A DNA stretch of 14,920 bases from Clostridiales bacterium (GCA_004556545.1 SFGO01000106.1:1-14920); one strand, 5' to 3'. Positions 6,575 through 12,820 are shown, counted from the first letter of the stretch. Made by a program: numbers and translations. Notes: generated by a model from the letters alone, not told the origin.

Positions 6575-6603
6575 GTACTTTCTTTCGACGCGAAAGAAAG
6601 TAC
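6575..6603. repeat. Perfect 13-bp palindrome (GTACTTTCTTTCG stem)
   Basis: GTACTTTCTTTCG (6575-6587), loop ACG, CGAAAGAAAGTAC (6591-6603), then CAAAGAAAG. The stem is long and perfect, with a 3-base loop like its neighbours. No U-tract follows on either strand, so a terminator role is not supported. Confidence 0.75.
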
Positions 6604-6650
6604 CAAAGAAAGCGTGCGGCACGGCGACTCCGGGAAAAAGCCCTTTATTG

Positions 6651-6756
6651 CCCATTTTGACGGCGGGGCTCGCTATGTCGCGCGCAGCGGAGTTGGCTAG
6701 CTTACGCCTACCATCGTGCACGCTCGGAGCTCGCCTTTTTCCGCCGTCAAAATGGG
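6651..6756. repeat. 16-base inverted repeat flanking 74 bases
   Basis: CCCATTTTGACGGCGG (6651-6666) is the exact reverse complement of 6741-6756. The enclosed 74 bases hold no open frame of note. The right arm lies in module A copy 2; in copy 1 the matching place (about 30-50) has a diverged sequence, and the left arm is outside that copy. The arrangement could be the ends of a small non-autonomous element or a long RNA stem. Confidence 0.6.
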
Positions 6757-7005
6757 CGGGCCTTTTTCCCTCCGCTGCCTATCGCCGCTCTGCTCCCCCG
6801 CAGTTGGCGTGGGGCATGCTTACCCCTTGCAGGTTGAAAAGTTTCAATGTAGTTGGAAAATTTTGCGGCGTGGATAAACGGACGGGTTTCTTATTCACAG
6901 GCGACGGTGGGCATACGCCGCCCTTGCAGGTTGGGATGCTTCGTTGTGGCTTGGAGATTTTTGCAGCGCAAAAGGCCAGCGTGAGTTTGATTTCACGCTG
7001 GCCTT
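6707..7005. repeat. Composite repeat module A, copy 2
   Basis: Counterpart of 1-297, including 43 identical bases (6762-6804). It contains two units at a period of 97 (starts 6812 and 6909). Unit 1 forms TTGAAA-AG-TTTCAA (6834-6847), where copy 1 has TTGGGA-AG-TTCCAA: one pair changed from G-C to A-U and another from G-U to A-U, which preserves the stem. It ends with the terminator-like hairpin at 6972-7005, as copy 1 does. Confidence 0.75.
6972..7005 (-). terminator. Intrinsic terminator ending the MBL-hydrolase transcript
   Basis: AAGGCCAGCGTGA (6972-6984) and TCACGCTGGCCTT (6993-7005) form a perfect 13-bp stem with an 8-base loop. On the minus strand it is followed by TTTTGCGC. It is the counterpart of the terminator at 258-298 and lies about 360 bases past the stop codon of the MBL gene, after module B. 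Confidence 0.65.
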
Positions 7006-7019
7006 GATTTGGTAAGAGA

Positions 7020-7044
7020 AAACCACCGGCTCAGCCGGTGGTTT
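7020..7044. repeat. 11-bp hairpin repeat AAACCACCGGC-TCA-GCCGGTGGTTT, copy 1
   Basis: Perfect stem and 3-base loop. The same 25 bases recur at 7158-7182. The stem ends TTT on either strand, so it may act as a weak bidirectional terminator. Confidence 0.75.
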
Positions 7045-7053
7045 CAGAGTGTC

Positions 7054-7081
7054 AAAAAAGTGGAGGTGCAGGAGGCACTGC
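7054..7081 (+). repeat. Dispersed repeat module C, copy 1
   Basis: 28 bases, starting with six A then GTGGAGGTGCAGGAGGCACT, are identical to 14820-14847 on the same strand. Here the sequence continues into a perfect stem CAGGAGGC-act-GCCTCCTG (7069-7087) and a second stem GGGTT-at-AGGGGC-agc-GCCCCT-AACCC (7091-7117); the other copy diverges after the 28 bases. Modules A and B are separated by this insertion, which is absent from the left-edge copy, where A runs straight into B. Confidence 0.75.
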
Positions 7082-7157
7082 CTCCTGCCGGGGTTATAGG
7101 GGCAGCGCCCCTAACCCTTGTGCCGCAGCACTTTCCCCGCAATTTTTCGACAGACTG

Positions 7158-7182
7158 AAACCACCGGCTCAGCCGGTGGTTT
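7158..7182. repeat. 11-bp hairpin repeat AAACCACCGGC-TCA-GCCGGTGGTTT, copy 2
   Basis: Identical to 7020-7044. The two copies bracket module C and its hairpins, so 7020-7182 looks like an insert bounded by a 25-base direct repeat between modules A and B. Confidence 0.75.
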
Positions 7183-7187
7183 TGACT

Positions 7188-7344
7188 GCGAGCCATGAGG
7201 CCTGTCGCCGAATGGCGGCCTTTACTATACAACTGTCAGGGAGCCGCACCAGACCGGCGAGCCGCGAGGCCTGTCGCCGAGCGGCGGTAAAACCCCGGCC
7301 AACTGGCATGTCTCCCGAGTGCCCTGCGCGCCTGCGGCGCGCAG
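7188..7344. repeat. Composite repeat module B, copy 2
   Basis: Ungapped 157-base match to 298-454. The terminal hairpin keeps the stem TGCGCGCC/GGCGCGCA (7325-7343) while the loop changes from aaa to tgc. It sits between the stop-codon hairpin of the MBL gene and the terminator, the same relative place and orientation as copy 1 behind the dehydrogenase gene. Confidence 0.8.
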
Positions 7345-7351
7345 TCCGGGG

Positions 7352-7372
7352 TTAAGGGGTACTACCCCTTAA
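7352..7372 (-). other. Hairpin covering the stop codon of the MBL gene
   Basis: TTAAGGGGT (7352-7360) and ACCCCTTAA (7364-7372) form a perfect 9-bp stem with loop ACT. The TAA stop codon of the minus-strand gene (7369-7371) is part of the stem. The same arrangement with a different stem sequence is seen at 463-480. Confidence 0.7.
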
Positions 7373-8241
7373 TGGATGTCGACGGGGAGGTCGGTGTCTT
7401 GGAAGGGGTCGGCTTCGCCGTTGAGGTCGTAGAGGGCGGGGCGGCGCATGGGGGTGGGCGGAAGGTCTTCCAGATCCTTGGGCGGCTCGATGACATGAAT
7501 GTCCAGCAGATTGTCCGTGAAAGTAAGATTGGCTACGGTGCCCGGCTTGACCAGAGCCAGCACTTCCGTCTGGGCAGTCTTGGCCCGGCGGGCAAAGTCG
7601 ATGGCCACCTCGGGCCGGTCCTGCCAGTGCATGGGAATAAAGACCCGCGGCTTTTCGGTCAGGATAAAATGATTCGCGCCTGCATCGTACATCAGGCCCT
7701 GCCGGGGATCCACCGGGAACATGGCCACGTCGATGCGCTCGTTCTTCAGGGGTTCCAGCGCGTCGTAGAAGTCCTTTTCGGCAGCCTCGATCTCCCGAAG
7801 GGTGCTTTCCTGCCGCCAGTGCCAGAGGTTCAGGTCGCCCGCGTGGAAAATGCGCAGACCGTAGGCCTCCACCAGAAAGGCAACGCCCAGATCGGTGGAC
7901 TGATAGGCCTTCACCCAGATGTCCTGCGTCAGCTGCTTTTCCTGCAGGGGCGCCAGCCGCTTGCCGATGGTGCCGATGGGCATGTCGCTGGAAACGATGT
8001 AGGTAATGGGCAGACCCTCTTTGGCCCAGGTGTACACCACCGGATCCAGATGATCGGGATGGGCGTGGCTGATGAAAACATAGATGCGCTCGTAGGCCTT
8101 CAGCAGCTCCGGACGGATGCGGACCGACGCGGAAAGGCTTCGGTTTTCGCCCTCCCAGTAGTCGAAGAGGAACAGCGTGCTGCCCACCTGCACCGAAAAT
8201 CCGCTGTTGTAGTAGTATACGATTTTAAGCTGCTTCTCCAA
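7369..8241 (-). CDS. Metallo-beta-lactamase-fold hydrolase (UlaG/COG2220-like)
   Basis: 290 residues from a TTG start. A soluble metal-dependent hydrolase fold: SHAHPDHLDP supplies the HxHxDH metal motif (59-64), FHAGDLNLWHW gives a further histidine and the bridging aspartate (His133, Asp135), and PMHW near 204-206 supplies the last histidine. Compared with minimal family members it carries a charged helical insertion between about 145 and 165 and a Pro-rich C-terminal tail of about 45 residues. The substrate is not evident. Start: an in-frame ATG at 8254-8256 has no proper ribosome binding site, whereas GGAGG lies eight bases before TTG 8239-8241, giving MEKQLKIVYYY. The longer form adds five residues. 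The gene stands alone with its own promoter (8410-8438) and a leader of about 160 bases containing inverted repeats; repeat module B follows its stop codon. Confidence 0.85.
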   Translation of the reverse strand: MEKQLKIVYYYNSGFSVQVGSTLFLFDYWEGENRSLSASVRIRPELLKAYERIYVFISHAHPDHLDPVVYTWAKEGLPITYIVSSDMPIGTIGKRLAPLQEKQLTQDIWVKAYQSTDLGVAFLVEAYGLRIFHAGDLNLWHWRQESTLREIEAAEKDFYDALEPLKNERIDVAMFPVDPRQGLMYDAGANHFILTEKPRVFIPMHWQDRPEVAIDFARRAKTAQTEVLALVKPGTVANLTFTDNLLDIHVIEPPKDLEDLPPTPMRRPALYDLNGEADPFQDTDLPVDIH

Positions 8242-8271
8242 TACCGACGCCTCCATATTGCCTGGTCATTG

Positions 8272-8318
8272 TGTAATATACCCCTTTCACGGGTGGAATA
8301 TGAAATTGATATATTACA
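8272..8318. repeat. Inverted repeat in the MBL leader with a module-A-like core
   Basis: TGTAATATA (8272-8280) is the exact reverse complement of 8310-8318, with 29 bases between. The core TACCCCTTTCACGGGTGGAATA (8279-8300) differs from 208-227 in module A unit 2 by two extra bases only, so it may be a solitary fragment of that repeat. It lies in the 5' leader of the MBL gene. Confidence 0.55.
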
Positions 8319-8319
8319 A

Positions 8320-8335
8320 AATGTTACGGAACATT
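8320..8335. promoter_or_regulatory. Operator-like or small-hairpin palindrome AATGTT-acgg-AACATT
   Basis: A perfect 6-bp inverted repeat with 4-base spacer within the transcribed leader of the MBL gene, about 75 bases downstream of the predicted start site. It could be a repressor site or a small RNA hairpin. It is not a LexA box: the half-sites are in the opposite order. Confidence 0.35.
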
Positions 8336-8409
8336 GAAACGTCTCGTGTTCCTTCAGGGCTTGAAATGCTGGTAAAATCCCGCTGCACTCCTCCCCAAAA
8401 ACTGTTGCA

Positions 8410-8438
8410 AGTATAACATGTGTGTCATGGAATGTCAA
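8410..8438 (-). promoter_or_regulatory. Sigma-A promoter of the MBL-hydrolase gene
   Basis: Minus strand: TTGACA (8438-8433), 17-base spacer, TATACT (8415-8410). Start expected near 8403, giving a leader of about 160 bases before the TTG start. The -35 box lies in one arm of an inverted repeat: AATGTCAAT at 8431-8439 and ATTGACATT at 8486-8494. Confidence 0.8.
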
Positions 8439-8540
8439 TCAATTCGCTATTTCATGTTGGGTTTTGATTGATATAGTGAAATGAAATTGACATTTTTTTA
8501 CAAATTTTTGTCTCTTTTGGTTCTTTTCGGAAGGATAAAG

Positions 8541-8580
8541 AAAAACCCGTTCTTTCGGCCCAATGGGCAGAAAAAACGGG
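8541..8580 (-). terminator. Intrinsic terminator of the murB-rapZ operon
   Basis: 8546-8561 pairs with 8565-8580 (16 bp, one mismatch and a G-U pair, loop AAT). On the minus strand the stem is followed by TTTTTCTTTATCC. It lies 17 bases past the rapZ stop codon, so rapZ is the last gene of its transcript. Confidence 0.9.
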
Positions 8581-8597
8581 AACAGAAAACCCAATCG

Positions 8598-9509
8598 TTA
8601 CGGTTCGCCCTTCTGGTACTCGCTGCGCGCGGCCCAATGAGCCTGCTCCAGCGCAATGTCCCGGTGGTTGACGTTGACCCCGTAGCCCAGCTTTTGCAGC
8701 TCGGCGGCGACGTATTCCGCAATGGCTACGCTGCGGTGCGCCCCGCCGGTACAGCCGATGGCGATGACCAGACGGTGCTTGCCTTCGTTGATATAGTTGG
8801 GCAGCAGAAAACGGAGCATGTCCATGCATTTTTCCAGAAATTCCTTCGTGACGGGATGCCCCAGCACGAAGTCCTTCACATCCTGATCCAGCCCGGTGTG
8901 GTGGCCCAGCTCGGGAATGTAGAAGGGGTTGGGCAGAAAGCGCACGTCGAAGACCAGATCGCCCTCCCGGGGGATGCCCCGCTTGAAGCCGAAGCTGAGC
9001 ACCTCCACCCGCAGGGGAGACTCGCTTCCGGCATGCAGAACAATCTCACTGAGCATCTTCTGCAGGGCGCGGGGCCGCAGGTTGCTGGTATCGAACAGAT
9101 GGTTCGCGGCCTCCTTCAGGGGCTGCAGACGGCTGCGCTCCTCCCGGATGGCCTCTTCCAGCGAAAAGCCTTCGCTGCTTAACGGATGCTCCCGGCGCGT
9201 TTCCTTGTAGCGGTTGATAAGCACCTCGTCGCTGGCCTCAAAAAACAGCGTATCAATGTGAAAGCCCACCAGCCGGGCTTCGTCGATCATGCGGGTCACG
9301 GCCTTGGCATCGAAAAATTCGCCGGAACGCACATCCGCCGCAATGGCGATCATGGGCTTGTGAAGGTTGGTATTCTGGCAGGCCTCCATAAAGGGCACCA
9401 GCATCATGGGCGGCAGGTTATCCACACAAAGCGCGCCCAGATCTTCCAGATAACGGATGGCGACGGTCTTGCCCGCGCCGCTCATCCCGGTCAGGATCAA
9501 GTACTGCAT
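8598..9509 (-). CDS. rapZ: RNase adapter / nucleotide-binding protein RapZ (YvcJ)
   Basis: 303 residues. RapZ/YvcJ proteins bind nucleotides through an N-terminal P-loop and, in enterobacteria, use the C-terminal domain to bind small RNAs and direct RNase E; the Firmicute role is less clear. Visible: Walker A GMSGAGKT (8-15), DNLPP (30-34), FDVRFLPNPFY (187-197) and IGCTGGAHRSVA (251-262), the RapZ C-terminal phosphate-site signature. A longer open frame reaches 9575, but ATG 9507-9509 has GAGG nine bases upstream and yields the standard MQYLILTGMSGAGK N-terminus. The gene follows murB by 43 bases and ends at a strong terminator. In many Firmicutes rapZ is followed by yvcK and whiA; here it is not. 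Confidence 0.96.
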   Translation of the reverse strand: MQYLILTGMSGAGKTVAIRYLEDLGALCVDNLPPMMLVPFMEACQNTNLHKPMIAIAADVRSGEFFDAKAVTRMIDEARLVGFHIDTLFFEASDEVLINRYKETRREHPLSSEGFSLEEAIREERSRLQPLKEAANHLFDTSNLRPRALQKMLSEIVLHAGSESPLRVEVLSFGFKRGIPREGDLVFDVRFLPNPFYIPELGHHTGLDQDVKDFVLGHPVTKEFLEKCMDMLRFLLPNYINEGKHRLVIAIGCTGGAHRSVAIAEYVAAELQKLGYGVNVNHRDIALEQAHWAARSEYQKGEP

Positions 9510-9552
9510 ATCTCTGCACCTCGTTTGTATTGGCTGCTTTGTTTCTCCGTGA

Positions 9553-10518
9553 TTACGCGGGCGAAACCGGCACATCCTCGCCCAAAATGCGCACCTCCGG
9601 CTCCAGCCAGACGCCGCTGTGCTCCTGCACCGCCTTCTGCACGGCGGCGATCAGGGCCAGATAATCGGCGGCGGTGCCGTTCTCATCGTTGACCAGAAAG
9701 CCCGCGTGCAGGGTGGAGACGCTGGCTCCGCCTACCCGCAGACCCTTGAGCCCGGCATTGTCGATCAGTGTTCCGGCAAACTGTCCCTCGGGCCGTTTGA
9801 AGGTGCTGCCGCAGCCGGGAACGGACAGGGGCTGCTTTTCTCTCCGGCGGGCGGCGAATTCCCGCATGGTGGCGTGAATGGTTTCCGGATCGCCGGGCTG
9901 CAGGGCCACCGTCACGGAAAGAATGGCGCTGGGAACGCTTTCATCGGAAAAGCGGGAATGGCGGTAGCTCATGTGAAGCTCCTCCGGCGTATAGGCCACG
10001 TTCCTGCCGCTTTGCTCCATGGCAGTCACCAGTGTGACCACATCCTTGAGCTCGCCGCCGTAAGCGCCCGCGTTCATATAAGCCGCGCCGCCCACGGTGC
10101 CGGGAATGCCCGCGGCAAATTCCAGCCCGGTCAGGCCGTGGTCCGCCGCCGCCCGGCTCAATTTCTGCAGGGACGCGCCCGCCTGCGCCGTGATGGCGAA
10201 GCGGCCGTCTGGCAGAGGCGCCGGTTCACTGACCTCCGAAAAGCGTTCGCCCATGTGGATGACCAGCCCGCGAATGCCGCCGTCCTTGACCAGCAGATTG
10301 GAACCGTTGCCGATCAGTGTGACCGGCACGTTCAGCTCCCGGGCCGCCTGAAACGCGGCGCTCAGCTGTTCCGGCCCGTCCGGCTCGCACAAAAGCTGGG
10401 CCGGGCCGCCCAGATGCAGGGTGGTGTACCGGCTCATGGGCACATTTTCCATCAGCTGTTTTTTGGAAAAAAGGGGCAACAGCCGTTCATACAGAGCTTG
10501 CATGGCTCCCGTTTCCAT
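9553..10518 (-). CDS. murB: UDP-N-acetylenolpyruvoylglucosamine reductase MurB
   Basis: 321 residues. FAD enzyme that uses NADPH to reduce the enolpyruvyl group of UDP-GlcNAc-enolpyruvate to UDP-MurNAc, an early cytoplasmic step of peptidoglycan synthesis. FAD-binding motifs IGNGSNLL (69-76) and AGIPGTVGGAAYMNAGAYGGE (136-156 region) are intact. YRHSRF (185-190) is present, GSTFKRP (237-243) contains the proton-donating serine S238, and LEPEVR (305-310) supplies the catalytic glutamate. The absence of the extra type I loop fits a type II MurB, as in Firmicutes. The frame is open for another 40 codons upstream, but ATG 10516-10518 has AAGGAG seven bases upstream and follows a clear promoter, so it is the start. 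First gene of murB-rapZ. Confidence 0.97.
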   Translation of the reverse strand: METGAMQALYERLLPLFSKKQLMENVPMSRYTTLHLGGPAQLLCEPDGPEQLSAAFQAARELNVPVTLIGNGSNLLVKDGGIRGLVIHMGERFSEVSEPAPLPDGRFAITAQAGASLQKLSRAAADHGLTGLEFAAGIPGTVGGAAYMNAGAYGGELKDVVTLVTAMEQSGRNVAYTPEELHMSYRHSRFSDESVPSAILSVTVALQPGDPETIHATMREFAARRREKQPLSVPGCGSTFKRPEGQFAGTLIDNAGLKGLRVGGASVSTLHAGFLVNDENGTAADYLALIAAVQKAVQEHSGVWLEPEVRILGEDVPVSPA

Positions 10519-10567
10519 GGCGAGTCTCCTTTCGTTCCCGAAACCCGGGGCAGAGATCCTGCTTCTG

Positions 10568-10596
10568 ATTGTATCGCAGTTTGGACAGGATGTCAA
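10568..10596 (-). promoter_or_regulatory. Sigma-A promoter of murB-rapZ
   Basis: Minus strand: TTGACA (10596-10591), 17-base spacer, TACAAT (10573-10568). Near-consensus. The start site expected near 10561 gives a leader of about 43 bases. It excludes the longer upstream murB open frame from being translated. Confidence 0.88.
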
Positions 10597-10684
10597 AACG
10601 AAACCGGAAAAAGTGTACGCCAAAACGCCGGAAGGCATGCACTGCGGGAAAATACAGGTTTTCGTTTCTTCCCGGAGTCTCTAT

Positions 10685-10713
10685 TTGTCAAATGAAAAAA
10701 AACATGCTATATT
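10685..10713 (+). promoter_or_regulatory. Promoter of the membrane-protein gene (paralogous to 12792-12820)
   Basis: TTGTCA (10685-10690), 17-base spacer, TATATT (10708-10713). ATTTGTCAAA (10683-10692) and CATGCTATATTGTACGCA (10703-10720) match the promoter at 12790-12827 at 27 of 28 positions, separated by the same 10 variable bases. Transcription should start near 10720, directly before the hairpin at 10731-10752. Confidence 0.8.
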
Positions 10714-10730
10714 GTACGCAGTCATTGGCC

Positions 10731-10752
10731 CGCTGCGCTTTATTGCGCAGCG
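10731..10752 (+). promoter_or_regulatory. Leader hairpin after the membrane-protein promoter
   Basis: CGCTGCGC (10731-10738), loop TTTATT, GCGCAGCG (10745-10752): perfect 8-bp stem beginning about ten bases into the predicted transcript. The paralogous leader at 12837-12861 has an 8-bp stem of unrelated sequence in the same place. Confidence 0.65.
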
Positions 10753-10834
10753 AGGTCAGCTCCGGGCCACTTTCTCTGCCCATTTTTCCTTGCGGCGCTT
10801 TCCTGCCGTTCGACCCGGAAACCGATAGAAGGAA
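10751..10834 (+). pseudogene. Decayed duplicate of the start of the zinc-ribbon gene
   Basis: CGAGGT at 10751 corresponds to the CGAGGT ribosome binding site at 12874. From 10790 the sequence matches 12915-12959 at about 35 of 45 positions, including TTGCGGCGCTT and GACCCGGAAACC. Translated in the matching frame it reads PCGAFLPFDPET against NCGAYLTFDPET in the intact gene. The start codon and first cysteine are lost, and no protein follows. The remnant is the untranslated leader of the membrane-protein gene. Confidence 0.7.
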
Positions 10835-10846
10835 GGAAGAATACCG

Positions 10847-12649
10847 ATGAAACAGCTTACGAACCGGCAAACTGCCGCCGCTTTGATAATCGCCGCCATC
10901 GCGGCCTGGAGGCTGCCCAACGTGTACGGTCTGGCATGGGACAACAGCCTGTTCGCCGGCAGCGTCATCACGCTGATCCTGCTGGCAGGGCTGTACCTGC
11001 TGCTGAAAAGCGCCTTTCAGATCACGGACGCACGCCTAAACCGGGCGGCCTACCTTCTGGGCGGCTTATTTTCCGTGGTGACGGTGGTCTGCGCTGACGT
11101 GCGGGCCAACAGCGGCTTTTCCGCTTTCCAATGGCTGCCGTTTCTTTCCGGCGTTTTGGCCGCTGCCAGCTTTACGGCGGTGTACGGCGCGGCGCTGGCG
11201 CTTTTGTTCCAGGGCATGAACCGTCTTTCCGCCTCCGGTACGAAGGCGGAATCCGTCTTCAGCCGGGTGCTGGGCAGCTGGTTTTTCTGCTTTGCCTTGC
11301 TGCTGATCTGCTGGCTGCCGGTGTGGCTGGCCTTCTGGCCCGGCATTTTCGCGGCCGACTCTGTGACCCAGTTTTATCAGTATTACAACAACGATTTTTC
11401 CGCGCATCACCCGCTGCTGCATACGCTGCTGCTGGGCTTTTGCGTCATGACGGGCATCGATCTGGATCCGGAGGGCTACAGCGCTTTGGGCGTGGCCCTC
11501 TATGCCGTGGTACAGATGGTACTGCTGGCCGCCATGCTGGCCTGGGCCCTGCGCTGGCTGGGAAGACGGCGTGCGCCCCTGTGGAGCCGTGTATGCGTGA
11601 CGCTGCTGTTCGCTCTGTTCCCGCTTTACTCCGTTTTTTCCTTCAGCTGCCAGAAGGACATTCTCTTCAGCGGACTGGCCCTGCTGTTTCTTCTGGAAAT
11701 GGTGGACGTATGGCAGGACGGCTTCCGGGCGCTGCGCTCTCCCTGGCGCGTTGCCCGGTTGACGCTGATTACCGTACTGATGCTGCTCCTGCGCAATAAC
11801 GGCATTTACGCGCTGGCGCTGCTTTTGCCCTTTGCCGCTGCATGGGCCAAGGGAGCGCGGGTTCGGCTGGCCGTGCTGCTGCTGGCCTGCATGGCGCTGT
11901 CCCTCGGCGTCAATGCCGGGCTGAAGGCCGGGCTGGAGGCGGCGGACATCGACAAGGTGGAGATGCTTTCCATTCCCATGCAGCAGCTGGCCCGCACGCT
12001 GCAACAGAATCCGGACGCACTGCCTGACGAAGAGGCGCGGGAACTAATCGAAACGCTGTACCCTGATGGCTTTGCGGAATACTACTCCCCCGTGTTAGCC
12101 GACCCGGTCAAGTGGGCCAGCGACTACGACGTGGTGGACGAGCGGATGGGCGACATCCTGTCCCTTTGGGCGCGGATGCTGCCGGCAAATCTCAAGCCCT
12201 ACATGGAAGCGTTCCTGATCCAGAACCTGCCCTATCTGCTGCCCGGCTCCGAGATGATCTACTATCTGGACACCGAATCCCGGGTCAGTGAAATGGAGGA
12301 GACCTTCCCGCTGGTGGAGCAAAGCCGCATTCCCGCGCTGAAGGAGCTGTACCGCCAGTACGACAAGACCCTTACCCTGCTGGGACTGCCGGGCGTGCGG
12401 CTGTTGAGCGACGCAGCCTTCCAGATCTGGCTGGCCATGGCGGGGCTGGCGCTGGCTGTTTACCGCCGCCAGAAGGGCTACATGGCCGCGTTTACCTTTA
12501 TCCTGACCGTGTGGTTCACCTGCCTGATCGGGCCGGTAGCCATCCTGCGCTATCTGCTGGCGGCCTTTTACGGGGTACCGGTGCTGCTGGCCGGTATGCT
12601 GGCTGCCCCGGAATGCTCCACTTCCCTCTCCCCCAAAAAGTCGGATTGA
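10847..12649 (+). CDS. Polytopic membrane protein, DUF6020-like (possible GT-C glycosyltransferase fold)
   Basis: 600 residues. About ten hydrophobic segments before residue 360, a polar stretch of about 150 residues (362-520), then three more (about 523-540, 545-562, 566-587). Conserved-looking sites match DUF6020-type proteins as I remember them: WPGIFAADSVTQ with Asp171 in an extracytoplasmic-type loop, HHPLLHTLLLG (187-197), QKD (269-271), LLRNNG (314-319), IPMQQLART (377-385) and RY at 568-569 in a late membrane segment. This layout is shared with GT-C-fold enzymes acting on lipid-linked sugars, but the activity is unproven. ATG has GGAAGG-type sequence about ten bases upstream. Monocistronic, with its own promoter and a long hairpin downstream. 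The leader is a duplicate of the zinc-ribbon gene's start. Confidence 0.8.
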   Translation: MKQLTNRQTAAALIIAAIAAWRLPNVYGLAWDNSLFAGSVITLILLAGLYLLLKSAFQITDARLNRAAYLLGGLFSVVTVVCADVRANSGFSAFQWLPFLSGVLAAASFTAVYGAALALLFQGMNRLSASGTKAESVFSRVLGSWFFCFALLLICWLPVWLAFWPGIFAADSVTQFYQYYNNDFSAHHPLLHTLLLGFCVMTGIDLDPEGYSALGVALYAVVQMVLLAAMLAWALRWLGRRRAPLWSRVCVTLLFALFPLYSVFSFSCQKDILFSGLALLFLLEMVDVWQDGFRALRSPWRVARLTLITVLMLLLRNNGIYALALLLPFAAAWAKGARVRLAVLLLACMALSLGVNAGLKAGLEAADIDKVEMLSIPMQQLARTLQQNPDALPDEEARELIETLYPDGFAEYYSPVLADPVKWASDYDVVDERMGDILSLWARMLPANLKPYMEAFLIQNLPYLLPGSEMIYYLDTESRVSEMEETFPLVEQSRIPALKELYRQYDKTLTLLGLPGVRLLSDAAFQIWLAMAGLALAVYRRQKGYMAAFTFILTVWFTCLIGPVAILRYLLAAFYGVPVLLAGMLAAPECSTSLSPKKSD

Positions 12650-12697
12650 AAATGACAACCGTATCCGTAACCCTCTTTGGATAGGGTCGCTCTGCTG

Positions 12698-12746
12698 CTG
12701 CCGGGCGGCCCTGCTTTTTCCAGTCGGGCAGTAGGCCGCCCGGCAG
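12698..12746 (+). terminator. Long GC-rich hairpin after the membrane-protein gene
   Basis: CTGCCGGGCGGCC (12698-12710) is the perfect reverse complement of 12734-12746, with CTGC/GCAG pairing inside the 23-base loop. No U-tract follows on either strand, so it is a stable 3' structure and possibly an atypical terminator. It lies 48 bases after the stop codon. Confidence 0.5.
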
Positions 12747-12791
12747 ATTGCCAAAATGAATGAGCCGGTTTCAGGAACGCTCGTCCTCCAT

Positions 12792-12820
12792 TTGTCAAAC
12801 CATAAAATTCATGCTATACT
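12792..12820 (+). promoter_or_regulatory. Promoter of the zinc-ribbon/TPM operon
   Basis: TTGTCA (12792-12797), 17-base spacer, TATACT (12815-12820). Start expected near 12827. Nearly identical in its conserved blocks to the promoter at 10685-10713. Confidence 0.82.

Larger units (their letters stand above)
6058..7368. other. 1.3-kb gene-free mosaic of palindromic repeats
   Basis: No open frame here has a convincing ribosome binding site, family motif or usual protein composition; the long frames on both strands run through the repeats. Perfect hairpins line up along the region, many with 3-base loops: 6146-6161, 6167-6183, 6247-6261, 6262-6278, 6388-6403, 6526-6541, 6575-6603, 6972-7005, 7020-7044, 7069-7087, 7091-7117, 7158-7182, 7325-7343 and 7352-7372. 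The motif GCCGACTCC recurs (6149, 6422, 6529), with a shorter relative at 6624. The region lies between two minus-strand genes. Modules A and B occupy its right half. I see no transposase, tRNA or rRNA signature. Confidence 0.7.

Noticed and set aside
6035..6721. Open frames on both strands across the gap after the ATPase gene (6035-6721 minus, 6012-6524 plus)
   Set aside because: They translate palindromic repeats, overlap each other, lack ribosome binding sites and show no domain; the coding look comes from GC-rich repeat DNA.
6058..7368. Possible CRISPR array
   Set aside because: Repeats are palindromic and unevenly spaced, with no uniform repeat-spacer pattern and no cas genes.
8320..8335. 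LexA (SOS) box in the MBL leader
   Set aside because: The half-sites run GTT-n4-AAC, the reverse of the Gram-positive GAAC-n4-GTTC arrangement.
8100..8438. Small minus-strand gene overlapping the MBL start
   Set aside because: It starts upstream of or at the predicted transcription start and runs out of frame into the MBL gene, without a ribosome binding site.
8487..8492. Plus-strand TTGACA as a promoter
   Set aside because: No -10-like hexamer at 16-18 bases; the hexamer is explained as the complement arm of the real minus-strand promoter's inverted repeat.
10421..10828. Plus-strand open frame ending in CGAFLPFDPET as an intact gene
   Set aside because: The zinc-ribbon-like end is a remnant: it lacks its own start and first cysteine, and the frame upstream is antisense to murB.
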